Shown piece after piece: positions 13,205 through 22,034 of a stretch of DNA of 24,138 nucleotides. The stretch is from F23-B02 sp045599385 (GTDB taxonomy: Bacteria > Bacillota > Clostridia > Oscillospirales > Oscillospiraceae). Numbering within the stretch: position 1 is the first letter of the stretch; the number at the start of each line of letters is the position of its first letter. Both the position numbers and the translations under genes were made by a program. The stretch lies in assembly GCA_045599385.1 (NCBI GenBank), contig JAZRVW010000009.1, positions 1 to 24,138 of the forward strand, given 5' to 3'. The notes beneath the pieces were generated by a model. The model ran no database searches. It saw only the letters and a program-made list of their open reading frames with translations, and was not told the DNA's origin.

Positions 13205-15127
13205 ATGGGAAAGAAACAGTTTAAGGCCGAAAGCAAGCGTCTTCTCGACCTCATGATTAATTCCATCTACACCAACAAGGAAATCTTCCTGCGTGAGATT
13301 ATTTCCAACGCGTCTGACGCAATCGACAAGCTTTGGTATCAGTCTCTCACCGATGATTCCGTCGGTCTTAACCGCGATGATTACCGTATCCGCATCTACA
13401 TCGACAAGGAAGCCCGCACCATCACCGTCAGCGACAACGGCATCGGCATGACCATGGCCGAGGCAGAGTCCAACCTGGGCGTTATCGCAAAGAGCGGCTC
13501 CAACAAGTTCAAGAGCGAAATGGACGCGGCTCAGGCCGAGGACGTTTCCATCATCGGTCAGTTCGGCGTCGGCTTCTACTCCGCCTTTATGGTTGCCGAT
13601 GAAGTCACCGTTCTCACCAAGAAGTTCGGCGAGGAAAAGGGCGTCAAGTGGCAGAGCAAGGGTGTTGACGGCTACACCGTCGAGGAAATCGACAAGTACC
13701 GCAGCGGCACCGATGTCATCATGCACATCAAGGAAGACACCGAGGAAGAGGTCTACGGCTCCTATCTTGAGGTATGGAAGCTGAAGGCGCTCATCAAGAA
13801 ATATTCCGACTATGTCCGTTGGCCCATCGTCATGGACATCACCCGCACCGAAAAGCAGCCCACCGAGGAGAAGGACAAGGACGGCAATCCCGTTATGCAG
13901 AACGTCACCGTCACCGCTCCCGAAACCGTCAACTCCATGATTCCCATCTGGCAGCGCAGCAAGGCTGACGTTTCCGATGAGGACTGCGCCGCATGGTATA
14001 AGGAAGTTAACCGCGACCAGAACGACCCCTCCGTTATTCTCCGCGTCAACGCCGAGGGTAATGTGTCCTACAAGGCGCTGCTCTTCGTTCCCGAAAAGGA
14101 AATCGACAGCGGCATCACCGGTGCAACCAAGCACAAGGGTCTCAAGCTCTACTGCAACGGCGTTCTCATTATGGACGAGTGCGACAAGCTTCTCCACGAT
14201 TACTTTGAGTTCGTCCGCGGCGTTGTGGACTCCCCCGACCTTTCCCTGAACATCTCCCGCGAGATTCTTCAGCACAACCGTCAGCTTAAGGTCATCGGCC
14301 AGAACCTTGAAAAGAAAATCAAGGGCGAGCTGGAAAAGATGATGCGCGATGACCGTCCCAAGTACGAGGAGTTCTGGAAGAACTTCGGCATTCACATCAA
14401 GTGCGGCGTATGCGACGAATACGGCCGCTACACCGATTTCCTCAAGGACCTGCTCATTTACAGCACCGGCGAGGAAAGCATGGTATCCCTCAAGGAGTAT
14501 GTTGAAAACATGCCCGAAAGCCAGCAGGCAATCTACTTCTGCTCCTCCGATACCATCAAGCACGCAATGGACCTGCCCCAGTGCGAAGACGTACGCAACC
14601 GCGGCTATGAGATTCTCTATCTCACCCACCCCGTTGACGAAACCGTTCTGAACACCATCAAGAGCGTTGACGGCAAGCCCTTTGTCAACATCGTCACCGA
14701 CGACCTTGGCTTCATGACCGACGAGGAGAAGAAGGAAGCTCAGGAGAAATCCGAGGAGTCAAAGGAAATCTTTGAGTTCATGCGTGAAAGCATTGCTGAC
14801 GAGAACCTGAAAATCGTCATGTTCTCCAGCAAGCTGGTTTCCTCCGCCTGCTGCCTCACAAGCGCACCCGGCGGCATGACTCTTGAGATGGAAAAATACT
14901 TCCGCACCGCTCCCTCCGAGGAAATGCGCAAGCTGCGTGCAAACCGTGTCCTTGAGGTCAACGGCGAGCACCGCGCATTCCTTGCAATCAAGGAAGCCTA
15001 TGACGCAGGCAACAAGGAAAAGGCCGCCGAGCTCTCCAAGATTCTCTACGTTCAGGCAGAGCTTCTTGCAGGTCTTGAGGTTGTTGATATTGCAGCCTAC
15101 ACCGAGCTTGTAACCAAGCTTTTCTGA
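13205..15127 (+). CDS. htpG: Molecular chaperone HtpG (Hsp90)
   Basis: ATP-dependent cytosolic chaperone of the Hsp90 family that helps fold or remodel client proteins. The 640 residues have the GHKL ATPase motifs in order: EIISNASDAIDKL, VSDNGIGMT and IGQFGVGFYSAF. The middle domain carries LNISREILQHNRQL with the conserved arginine. A C-terminal dimerisation region follows, and the length is typical. The ATG at 13205 begins MGKKQFKAESKRLLDLMINS as in other HtpG proteins. Its GGAGGT site (13188-13193) is 11 bases away, slightly long. No terminator is visible between htpG and hemW, only a hairpin without a T run, so htpG may lead the hemW-vanW-metG unit. An antisense-free terminator separates it from the gene before. 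Confidence 0.97.
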   Translation: MGKKQFKAESKRLLDLMINSIYTNKEIFLREIISNASDAIDKLWYQSLTDDSVGLNRDDYRIRIYIDKEARTITVSDNGIGMTMAEAESNLGVIAKSGSNKFKSEMDAAQAEDVSIIGQFGVGFYSAFMVADEVTVLTKKFGEEKGVKWQSKGVDGYTVEEIDKYRSGTDVIMHIKEDTEEEVYGSYLEVWKLKALIKKYSDYVRWPIVMDITRTEKQPTEEKDKDGNPVMQNVTVTAPETVNSMIPIWQRSKADVSDEDCAAWYKEVNRDQNDPSVILRVNAEGNVSYKALLFVPEKEIDSGITGATKHKGLKLYCNGVLIMDECDKLLHDYFEFVRGVVDSPDLSLNISREILQHNRQLKVIGQNLEKKIKGELEKMMRDDRPKYEEFWKNFGIHIKCGVCDEYGRYTDFLKDLLIYSTGEESMVSLKEYVENMPESQQAIYFCSSDTIKHAMDLPQCEDVRNRGYEILYLTHPVDETVLNTIKSVDGKPFVNIVTDDLGFMTDEEKKEAQEKSEESKEIFEFMRESIADENLKIVMFSSKLVSSACCLTSAPGGMTLEMEKYFRTAPSEEMRKLRANRVLEVNGEHRAFLAIKEAYDAGNKEKAAELSKILYVQAELLAGLEVVDIAAYTELVTKLF

Positions 15128-15144
15128 TAAGCTGAAAAACAGCC

Positions 15145-15178
15145 TGTCATTCTGAGCGGCAAGCCCCTCAGAATGACA
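15145..15178. repeat. Palindromic intergenic element between htpG and hemW
   Basis: TGTCATTCTGAG (15145-15156) and CTCAGAATGACA (15167-15178), a perfect 12-bp inverted repeat with a ten-base loop. It has no T tail, so it is not a classical terminator. The arm sequence looks like REP-type intergenic palindromes seen in other bacterial genomes. As RNA it could block exonucleases or modulate read-through into hemW. Confidence 0.75.
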
Positions 15179-15204
15179 AAGTAAAAATAATTTCGGAGGT
15201 CGCA

Positions 15205-16482
15205 ATGGGTAAGCGATTGGGAATATATATACACATACCGTTCTGCGCAAGCAAATGCGGCTACTGCGACTTCTATTCGCTGGCAGGCTGCGACAAGAAG
15301 ATGCCGGATTATCAGTCCGCGCTGCTTTCTCATATTTCAGAGTCCGAGGACTCCATGAAAACCTTTGAGATTGACACAATCTATGTCGGCGGCGGCACAC
15401 CCAGCTACTACGGTGCAAAGCGCATCGTGGAAATTCTGGACGAGCTGAAGCGTCAGGGCAACGTCCGTCTTGATTCCGAAATCACGGTGGAGGTAAACCC
15501 CGACTCCGTAAAGCTTGACGAGCTTAAGCTTCTGCGCCGCGAGGGCGTCAACCGCATCTCCATCGGAGTTCAGTCAGCCGACAATGACCTGCTCAAAATC
15601 ATCGGACGCAGGCACAACTTCAGGCAGGCTCAGCTTGCGGTGGACACCGCAAGAAAGGCGGGCTTTGAGAACGTAAGCCTTGACCTCATCTACGGTCTGC
15701 CCAGCCAGTCAAAAAGCGATTGGGCGGAAACACTTTCCAGAGCACTTGAGCTTCACCCGGAGCATCTCTCCTGCTACAGTCTCAAGCTTGAGGAAGGCAC
15801 CCCCATGTTTGCCGATTACTTCGGCTCGCCGCTTATCCCCTGCGATGACGATCAGGCGGACATGTACCTTTATACCGTTGAAACCCTTGAGCACTACGGT
15901 CTTCCCCAGTACGAAATTTCCAATTTCGCCGTGCCGGGCTTTGAGTCAAGGCACAACATGAAATACTGGACGCTTGAGGACTACATGGGCTTCGGTCCCG
16001 GCGCACATTCCTACGTCAACGGTGTACGCTACAGCTATGTCCGCGACCTTAACCGCTATATTTCCGCCGTCAACGGAGACGAACAGATTATTGACGAATA
16101 CGAACAGAGCATTCCCGTTCAGAGCGCCGCAGAATATATCATGCTCGGCATGCGTACAAATCGCGGCATATCGGCGGACGAATACCATAAAATATATCTC
16201 AGCGATTGGACGCCTCTTGAAAAAACCTTTGCAGACTTTGCGGACAAGGGCTGGGCAAAGAAAAACGGCGACCGCTGGAGTCTTACTCCCTCGGGTATGC
16301 TTATCTCCAACTCGCTGATTAATGTCATGCTTGAGGCTCAGACCGGTGCCAAGGTGGAATTTAACCCCTGGATGAAGCCCGCATTTGACGCCACAGAGAA
16401 ACAGACGCTGCCCCAGGGCGACAACCAGCGCTTTGAGGAGTTTTACCGCAGGATAGCCGAAGAGAGTCGAAAGGAGCATTAA
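15205..16482 (+). CDS. hemW: Radical SAM family heme chaperone HemW
   Basis: HemW binds heme and passes it to client proteins; it was long misnamed oxygen-independent coproporphyrinogen III oxidase. The radical SAM motif IPFCASKCGYCDF gives C14, C18 and C21 for the [4Fe-4S] cluster. The glycine-rich VGGGTPS and the LIYGLPSQ segment fit the family. The HNXXYW motif linked to heme binding is present as RHNMKYW. It lacks the extra N-terminal region of true HemN. At 425 residues it is about 45 longer than usual, with a charged C-terminal extension after NPWMKPAFDA. GGAGGT (15195-15200) is four bases before the ATG. The VanW-family gene starts directly after its stop, which points to translational coupling. 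Confidence 0.93.
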   Translation: MGKRLGIYIHIPFCASKCGYCDFYSLAGCDKKMPDYQSALLSHISESEDSMKTFEIDTIYVGGGTPSYYGAKRIVEILDELKRQGNVRLDSEITVEVNPDSVKLDELKLLRREGVNRISIGVQSADNDLLKIIGRRHNFRQAQLAVDTARKAGFENVSLDLIYGLPSQSKSDWAETLSRALELHPEHLSCYSLKLEEGTPMFADYFGSPLIPCDDDQADMYLYTVETLEHYGLPQYEISNFAVPGFESRHNMKYWTLEDYMGFGPGAHSYVNGVRYSYVRDLNRYISAVNGDEQIIDEYEQSIPVQSAAEYIMLGMRTNRGISADEYHKIYLSDWTPLEKTFADFADKGWAKKNGDRWSLTPSGMLISNSLINVMLEAQTGAKVEFNPWMKPAFDATEKQTLPQGDNQRFEEFYRRIAEESRKEH

Positions 16483-18186
16483 ATGGCAAAGGGTAAGCAC
16501 GAGGTCAAAAAGACCTCAGCGACAAAGAAAACACCGGCAAAAAAAGCCGCTCCGAAGAAGTCCGAATCACAAAAGACGAGGACAAAAAAGAAAACCGCAA
16601 GAAAAAGAGTAAAAACCGGCGGCGCAAAAAAGGCCGTTCTGATTATCCTGCTTGTTCTCGGAATACTTGCTCTGGCAGCATTGGCAGTCGGCATATTTGC
16701 CGGCAGGAGCGACACTATTCACCCGAATCTTGAGCTGAACGGCATTGCCGTCGGCGGCATGACCGTTAAAGAGGCGGAAACTGCCCTTGACGCAGGCGGC
16801 TGGGAAGCTCAGGACAACTATTCCGTGCTTGTAAAGCTCCCCGCAGGCTACAGCTTTACCGTCACGGCAAAGGAAGCAGGACTTACAATGACCTGCCGTG
16901 AGGCAGCCGAGGCAGCCTATGCCTACGGCCACAGCGGTGATATTTTCACCGACCTCAAGGCTTATTTCAAGTGCATCACCGGCAATGCCGGCACCGCAGA
17001 TATTCTGGGAATAATCAATTCCGATCTTGTTATGGAGCGCATCGACGGCGCAGTAACCGAGCTGAACGAAAAGCTCAAGGAAGGCTATGTCGTTGACGTG
17101 GAGAAAGAGCTTCTCTATGTTGTAAAGGGCGCCGATTCGGTGGAAATTGACCCTCAGCTTGTATATCAGCTCATTCTCGATGCCTTTAACAAGGGCGACA
17201 AAGAGGCTACTTATCCCTTTGAGGCAGAGGGCAGCGACAGCTGCGATTTTAAGAAAATCCGCGATGAAATCTATGCGGAGCCTCTTGATGCAGCCTATGA
17301 CAAGGAAACCCACAAGGCAACCGAAAGCTGCATAGGCATTGACCTTGACGTAAAGGCCGCCGAAAAGATTTTCGCCAAGGCGAAGATGGGCGAGCTTGTG
17401 GAAATTCCCCTTAAGGTAACAATGCCCAAGTACACCACCGAGCAGCTTGACGAAATGCTGTTCCGCGACTGTCTCGGCAAGCAGACCACAAGCTATTCCA
17501 CAAGCGGTGCGGGCCGCTGCACCAATGTTGAGCTTTCCGCCTCCAAGATTAACGGCGTTATCCTCAACCCCGGTGATACCTTCTCCTACAACGATGTTGT
17601 GGGCAAGCGCACCTCCGCCGCAGGCTTCAAGTCCGCTTCTGCTTATTCCGGCGGCAAGGTAGTTCAGGAAATCGGCGGCGGCATCTGCCAGACCTCCTCC
17701 ACCCTGTACTGTGCGGCGCTTTACGCAAACCTTAAGATTACGGCACGCGACTGCCACCACTTTGCCGTTTCCTATCTGCCCTACGGCATGGACGCAACGG
17801 TTTCCTGGGGCGGTCCCGAATTTAAGTTCGTAAACAACCGCGATTTCCCCATTAAGATTGTCACTCACTGTGAAAACAAGCAGCTCACCGTTGAAATCTG
17901 GGGCACCGATGTCGACGGCAGCTATGTTGAAATAACCGCAAGCTCGGGCAGCAGCTCCACGGGCATAAATGCCACAACCTACCGCTGTGTTTATGATAAG
18001 GACGGCAACCTGCTGAGCCGTACCCTCGAGGCAACAAGTTTCTACCACTATCATACCGAGGATCCCGAGCCTACTCCTACCCCCACTCCCTCCGATGAGC
18101 CTCAGCCCACAGAGGAGCCTCAGCCCACAGAGGAGCCCGTACCTACGGACATTCCGATTGAGTCCGCCGACCCCCTTGACCCGTGA
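16483..18186 (+). CDS. VanW-family membrane-anchored cell-wall protein
   Basis: The 567-residue protein has a cytoplasmic Lys/Thr-rich N-terminus of about 48 residues, one membrane helix (about 50-73) and an extracellular part. That part has a putative peptidoglycan-binding PG_binding_4-like region (about 80-320) and a VanW domain (about 335-480), recognised by GDTFSYNDVVGKRT, GGGICQTSSTLYCAALYANL and the segment NRDFPIKIV. It ends in a Pro/Thr/Glu-rich tail. VanW domains occur in vancomycin-resistance clusters and in many ordinary wall proteins (YoaR type); the chemical role is unknown. No van resistance genes are nearby, so this is not evidence for resistance. The ATG abuts the hemW stop; AAGGAG lies inside the hemW end. 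Confidence 0.9.
   Translation: MAKGKHEVKKTSATKKTPAKKAAPKKSESQKTRTKKKTARKRVKTGGAKKAVLIILLVLGILALAALAVGIFAGRSDTIHPNLELNGIAVGGMTVKEAETALDAGGWEAQDNYSVLVKLPAGYSFTVTAKEAGLTMTCREAAEAAYAYGHSGDIFTDLKAYFKCITGNAGTADILGIINSDLVMERIDGAVTELNEKLKEGYVVDVEKELLYVVKGADSVEIDPQLVYQLILDAFNKGDKEATYPFEAEGSDSCDFKKIRDEIYAEPLDAAYDKETHKATESCIGIDLDVKAAEKIFAKAKMGELVEIPLKVTMPKYTTEQLDEMLFRDCLGKQTTSYSTSGAGRCTNVELSASKINGVILNPGDTFSYNDVVGKRTSAAGFKSASAYSGGKVVQEIGGGICQTSSTLYCAALYANLKITARDCHHFAVSYLPYGMDATVSWGGPEFKFVNNRDFPIKIVTHCENKQLTVEIWGTDVDGSYVEITASSGSSSTGINATTYRCVYDKDGNLLSRTLEATSFYHYHTEDPEPTPTPTPSDEPQPTEEPQPTEEPVPTDIPIESADPLDP
18100..18135 (+). repeat. Perfect 18-bp tandem duplication in the VanW protein tail
   Basis: 18100-18117 and 18118-18135 are identical and encode two copies of a PQPTEE-type unit in the Pro/Glu tail. 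The length is a multiple of three, so the frame is kept. It is a likely site of length variation between strains. Confidence 0.9.
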
Positions 18187-18222
18187 TAACGAATTTACAT
18201 ACTAAAGATTGGAGATATAAGC

Positions 18223-20163
18223 ATGAGTAAAGAAACCTTTTACATCACAACACCTATCTATTATCCCTCCGACAAGCTCCACATAGGTCACACCTACTGC
18301 ACCGTCGCCACCGACGCCATCGCCCGCTACAAGAGAATGTGCGGTTATGACGTAATGTTCCTCACGGGCACCGATGAGCACGGTCAGAAAATCGAGGAAA
18401 AGGCAAAGGAAGCAGGCGTAACTCCCCAGGAGTTCGTGGACAGAATCGTTGAAGGCGAACACGGCGTTCTCGACCTGTGGAAGCTCATGAACATCTCCAA
18501 CGACCGCTTTATCCGCACCACCGACGACTACCATGTTGAGTCCATACAGCGCATCTTCAAGAAGATGTACGACAAGGGCGACATCTACAAGGGCGCATAC
18601 AAGGGTATGTACTGCACTCCCTGCGAAAGCTTCTGGACCGAGAGCCAGCTTGTTGACGGAAAGTGCCCCGACTGCGGACGCCCCGTTCACTATGCCGAGG
18701 AGGAAGCCTACTTCTTCAAGCTTTCCAAGTACGCAAAGCCCGTTCAGGAGCTTCTTGAAAGCGGCGAGTTCCTGCAGCCCGCTTCCCGTGTGAACGAGAT
18801 GATAAACAACTTCATCAAGCCCGGTCTTGAGGACCTCTGCGTTTCCCGCACAAGCTTCAGCTGGGGCATTCCCGTGGACTTTGACCCGGGTCACGTTGTT
18901 TACGTCTGGGTTGACGCACTCTTCAACTACTGCACCGCCATGGGCTACCTCAACGACAAGTACGACGATTTTGAAAAGTACTGGCCCGCACACCACATCG
19001 TCGGCAAGGAAATCGTCCGCTTCCACTCTATCATCTGGCCCGCAATGCTCATGAGCGTTGAGCTGCCCCTGCCCAAAAAGGTTTACGGTCACGGCTGGCT
19101 CGTAATCGACGGCGGCAAGATGTCCAAGTCCAAGGGCAACGTTGTTGACCCCTATCTGCTTGCTGATATGTTCGGCGTTGATGCGCTTCGCTTCTTCCTG
19201 CTGCGCACCTTCCCCTTCGGCTCCGACGGCAACTTCTCCAACGAGCTTCTGATTAACACCATCAATGTTGACCTTGCAAATGACCTGGGCAATCTGGTTT
19301 CCCGCACCACCGCCATGGTGGATAAGTACTTCGGCGGTAAGCTCATTCCCGAGCGCGAGGCTGACGAGCTTGACAACGAGCTTATCGAAATGATTAAATC
19401 CGCTCCCGCAAAGTACGCGGCACAGATGGATAACTTCCAGCTTCACCTTGCACTTGAGGAAGTGTTCAAGCTCATTCAGCGCGCCAACAAGTACATCGAC
19501 GAAACTGCACCCTGGGTGCTGGCAAAGGAAGAGGCAAAGAAGCCCCGCCTCGCCACCGTCATGTACAATCTTCTTGAGGCTCTGCGCGCTGCCCTCACCA
19601 TGCTGAAGCCCTTCACTCCCGAAAGCTGCGACAAGGCTCTTGAGCAGATTGGCGGCACCGATGTCGCGGTATGGGACAACGCAGGCAAATACGGCGTAAT
19701 GCCCGCAGAGGCAGTTGCCCACAAGGGTGAAACCCTCTTCCCCCGCATTGACATGGCAAAGGCCCTTGAAGAGCTTGAGGCCGCAAAGAAAAAGGCCGAG
19801 GGTCCCAAGTTCCCGCCCGTTCTTCCCAATGTTGACATCTCCGAGTTTGCAAAGTGCGATATGCGCGTTTGCAAGGTTCTGTCCTGTGAAGCCGTGAAGA
19901 AGAGCGAAAAGCTCCTCAAGTTCCAGCTTGACGACGGCAGCGGCACTCCCCGTCAGATTCTCAGCGGCATTCACAAGTTCTACGAGCCCGAACAGCTTGT
20001 GGGCAAGACCGTTGTTGCAATCCTCAACCTGCCCAGCCGCAAGATGATGGGTCAGGAATCCAACGGCATGCTGCTTTCCGCAGTCCATGAGGAAAACGGC
20101 AAGGAAGAGCTTCACCTGCTCATGCTTGACGATTCCGTTCCCGCAGGCTTCCAGCTCTGCTGA
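18223..20163 (+). CDS. metG: Methionyl-tRNA synthetase with C-terminal tRNA-binding domain
   Basis: Class I synthetase that charges tRNA-Met and initiator tRNA. The HIGH motif is at residues 20-23 (KLHIGHTY) and KMSKS at 299-303. The connective peptide has a four-cysteine zinc site starting CTPC at C131, with CPDCG following. An anticodon-binding helical domain follows, then a C-terminal EMAP/Arc1p-like tRNA-binding domain from about residue 542 (FAKCDMRVCKVLSCEAVKK onward). The length of 646 is normal for the dimeric type. GGAGA sits seven bases before the ATG. The 36-base gap after the VanW gene has no T-box leader and no promoter that I can see, so it is probably expressed from upstream. 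The transcript ends at the shared terminator at 20173. Confidence 0.97.
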   Translation: MSKETFYITTPIYYPSDKLHIGHTYCTVATDAIARYKRMCGYDVMFLTGTDEHGQKIEEKAKEAGVTPQEFVDRIVEGEHGVLDLWKLMNISNDRFIRTTDDYHVESIQRIFKKMYDKGDIYKGAYKGMYCTPCESFWTESQLVDGKCPDCGRPVHYAEEEAYFFKLSKYAKPVQELLESGEFLQPASRVNEMINNFIKPGLEDLCVSRTSFSWGIPVDFDPGHVVYVWVDALFNYCTAMGYLNDKYDDFEKYWPAHHIVGKEIVRFHSIIWPAMLMSVELPLPKKVYGHGWLVIDGGKMSKSKGNVVDPYLLADMFGVDALRFFLLRTFPFGSDGNFSNELLINTINVDLANDLGNLVSRTTAMVDKYFGGKLIPEREADELDNELIEMIKSAPAKYAAQMDNFQLHLALEEVFKLIQRANKYIDETAPWVLAKEEAKKPRLATVMYNLLEALRAALTMLKPFTPESCDKALEQIGGTDVAVWDNAGKYGVMPAEAVAHKGETLFPRIDMAKALEELEAAKKKAEGPKFPPVLPNVDISEFAKCDMRVCKVLSCEAVKKSEKLLKFQLDDGSGTPRQILSGIHKFYEPEQLVGKTVVAILNLPSRKMMGQESNGMLLSAVHEENGKEELHLLMLDDSVPAGFQLC

Positions 20164-20172
20164 TTACAAACA

Positions 20173-20210
20173 AAAAATCACCGGCAAGGATAACCCTGCC
20201 GGTGATTTTT
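20173..20210. terminator. Bidirectional terminator between metG and the six-helix protein
   Basis: Perfect 14-bp stem (20173-20186 with 20197-20210), ten-base loop, with A run on one side and T run on the other. It can serve both convergent genes. Confidence 0.92.
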
Positions 20211-20220
20211 ATTGCTTTAT

Positions 20221-20904
20221 TCAGACCTTGGCTTTTTCGTATTTGTTGTGCAGCGCTCTTATGCCGCGGGCAATGACATAGGTCACAGCAGGCAGAACAA
20301 CATAGCTGATATACCAGAAGCCGCCGATGTTGAAGCCGTAGAAGTCGGGCCATTTTTCCGTAAAGACAACCATGACAAGATAAACGGTGCCGTAAATAAG
20401 TGTCGGCACAACGCCCCACCAGGTCTGCTTTTTGGAAAGGGCAAGACCGCGCTCAAGGAAGCAGAAGGATATGACGGCAAGCAGCGGGCAGATGAGGTGC
20501 AGCTCAAGGCATACGCCGCTGAACATTTTTCCGTAGCCCTGAGTGGGACCGAGGAAGAACACAACCACCAGCATGGTGAGGCTTACGGCAACGGTGCCTA
20601 TAAACTTGAGAGTCAGCGCCCATTGTGGAATTTCGTCCCTGCCGCTTTTAAGCGCCTTGATATTAAAGGGAACAAGAACAAGGCAGCAGAGCGCCGCAAG
20701 AATGTTGGAGTCGTTTGTGAAGAACACAAAGCAGCCTGTTTTGCCGACGCCCATATTGCCGGTGCCCGTCTGTGAGCCCTCAGGTCCGAAGAACCACATT
20801 ATCGAAATGAGCACCAGCACAAACATGGCGATGTTCATAACAAGGGATATTGCATTTCTTATTCTGACGTTTTTAATATTTCCGGACTTTACCTCTCCGC
20901 TCAT
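20221..20904 (-). CDS. Six-helix membrane protein, Pr6Pr-like
   Basis: The 227-residue integral membrane protein has about six hydrophobic helices. The segment FFTNDSNILAAL resembles the FT-x-x-SN motif, and LELHLICPLLAVISF resembles the LLH-x-x-xPLLA motif, of bacterial Pr6Pr-type six-helix proteins; function is unknown in that group. I use the ATG at 20904, which has GAGAGGTG four bases upstream. An in-frame ATG at 20961 would overlap the predicted promoter. It is a single-gene unit: own promoter upstream, shared terminator downstream. The divergent neighbour is a PLP enzyme gene. The family call is tentative. Confidence 0.8.
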   Translation of the reverse strand: MSGEVKSGNIKNVRIRNAISLVMNIAMFVLVLISIMWFFGPEGSQTGTGNMGVGKTGCFVFFTNDSNILAALCCLVLVPFNIKALKSGRDEIPQWALTLKFIGTVAVSLTMLVVVFFLGPTQGYGKMFSGVCLELHLICPLLAVISFCFLERGLALSKKQTWWGVVPTLIYGTVYLVMVVFTEKWPDFYGFNIGGFWYISYVVLPAVTYVIARGIRALHNKYEKAKV

Positions 20905-20932
20905 AACGCACCTCTCTGTTTTTGATGGAATA

Positions 20933-20961
20933 ATTATACCGTATTTTTTCGCTTGTGTCAT
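20933..20961 (-). promoter_or_regulatory. Promoter of the six-helix membrane protein
   Basis: Minus strand: -35 ATGACA (20961-20956), 17-bp spacer, -10 TATAAT (20938-20933). Start near 20926. It supports the start codon at 20904. Confidence 0.7.
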
Positions 20962-20969
20962 CTGTCATA

Positions 20970-20997
20970 TTGAAATTCGGCTTAATTTTGATATACT
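20970..20997 (+). promoter_or_regulatory. Promoter of the D-cysteine desulfhydrase-like gene
   Basis: -35 TTGAAA (20970-20975), 16-bp spacer, extended -10 TGATATACT with the hexamer at 20992-20997. It lies back to back with the minus-strand promoter at 20933, with no overlap. Confidence 0.7.
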
Positions 20998-21023
20998 GAA
21001 AGCAAACAGCCCGGAGGTGTGTT

Positions 21024-21980
21024 ATGAAAAATTTAAAGGACTTTGACAGAATTCCACTTGCGATACTTCCTACCCCCATGCACAAGCTTGAAAACATCAG
21101 CCGCATTCTCGGCACAAACGTCTGGATTAAGCGCGATGACCTGACGGGCATCGGTCTCGGCGGCAACAAGGTCAGAAAGCTTGAGTTTCTCCTTGCCGAC
21201 GCCAAAAGGCAGGGCGCGGAAATTGTATTCACTACTGGCGGAGCCCAGTCCAACCACGCAATGCTCACCGCTGCCTGCGCAAAGCGCCTGGGCATGACTC
21301 CCATTCTCATTCTCAAAAAGCGCGGAGTCACCGACAGAAAGGGCAACCAGCTTCTTGAGTATCTCATGGATACTGACGTGCGCTTTATGGATACGGACAG
21401 CTATGACGATATTTACGCCGAAATGGACAGAGTTGGCAAGGAGCTTGGAAAGCCCTACTATAAAATTCCCTGCGGAGGCTCAAACGCCCTGGGCTCTCTC
21501 GGCTATGTTGCCTGCATGAAGGAAATTGCCGAAAGCGGCGTGCATTTTGACCACGTTATATGCGCCGAGGGCAGCGGCGGCACCCACGCAGGCGTTGCGC
21601 TGGGCGCAAAGCTCTTTATGCCCGGCACAAAGACAACGGGCATGATGGTTGACGATGACCCCTTTGACGTTATAACCACGGGCATCATGAAGGAGGCCGC
21701 AAAGCTTCTCGGGCTTGATTTGGCAATCACCTCCGCAGACGTTCATCTGCTGAATATGTGCGGCCCGGGCTACGCCATTCCCTCCGAGGAGGGCAACGCC
21801 GCGATCCGTATGCTTGCGGAAAACGAAGGTCTGTTCCTTGACCCCGTATACACGGGCAAGGCCTTTGCGGGACTCATTAAGCTTGCAGAAGAGGGCGCCT
21901 TCAAGCCCACGGACAACGTGCTTTTCCTCTACTCAGGCGGTGCAGGCGGTCTTTTCGCCGTTGACATTGATTTGGGATAA
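21024..21980 (+). CDS. dcyD: PLP-dependent D-cysteine desulfhydrase / ACC deaminase family
   Basis: A fold-type II PLP enzyme of 318 residues, the usual length. Family features are PTPMHKLENISRILG, IKRDDLTGIGLGGNKVRKLEF with the PLP lysine K49, and TGGAQSNHA for cofactor and substrate binding. Also seen are EGSGGTHAG and the glycine-rich LYSGGAGGLFA near the end. D-cysteine desulfhydrase converts D-cysteine to pyruvate, H2S and ammonia; relatives use 1-aminocyclopropane-1-carboxylate or related D-amino acids. The sequence alone does not separate these, so the symbol is provisional. GGAGGT (21013-21018) is five bases before the ATG. Single-gene unit with its own promoter and a terminator shared with proS. 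Confidence 0.85.
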   Translation: MKNLKDFDRIPLAILPTPMHKLENISRILGTNVWIKRDDLTGIGLGGNKVRKLEFLLADAKRQGAEIVFTTGGAQSNHAMLTAACAKRLGMTPILILKKRGVTDRKGNQLLEYLMDTDVRFMDTDSYDDIYAEMDRVGKELGKPYYKIPCGGSNALGSLGYVACMKEIAESGVHFDHVICAEGSGGTHAGVALGAKLFMPGTKTTGMMVDDDPFDVITTGIMKEAAKLLGLDLAITSADVHLLNMCGPGYAIPSEEGNAAIRMLAENEGLFLDPVYTGKAFAGLIKLAEEGAFKPTDNVLFLYSGGAGGLFAVDIDLG

Positions 21981-21984
21981 AACA

Positions 21985-22024
21985 AAAACCCACCCCGAAG
22001 TTTTCACACTTCAGGGTGGGTTTT
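21985..22024. terminator. Bidirectional terminator between dcyD-like gene and proS
   Basis: 11-bp outer stem (21985-21995 with 22014-22024), one mismatch, then GAAG/CTTC inner stem and an eight-base loop. T runs on both strands; the minus-strand tail is the stronger. Confidence 0.9.
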
Positions 22025-22034
22025 GATGTTACTT

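Noticed and set aside
15145..15178. Terminator after htpG
   Set aside because: The hairpin is followed by AAGTAAAAATAA rather than a T run, so it was recorded as a palindromic repeat.
16483..18186. Vancomycin resistance locus
   Set aside because: The VanW domain is common in wall proteins. No vanH/A/X, vanR/S or ligase genes are nearby.
18202..20115. Open frame of over 600 codons antisense to metG
   Set aside because: It is the shadow of a codon-biased gene. metG is certain on the plus strand, and the antisense frame has no family features or ribosome binding site. Similar long shadows lie opposite the 3879 gene, htpG, the VanW gene and proS.
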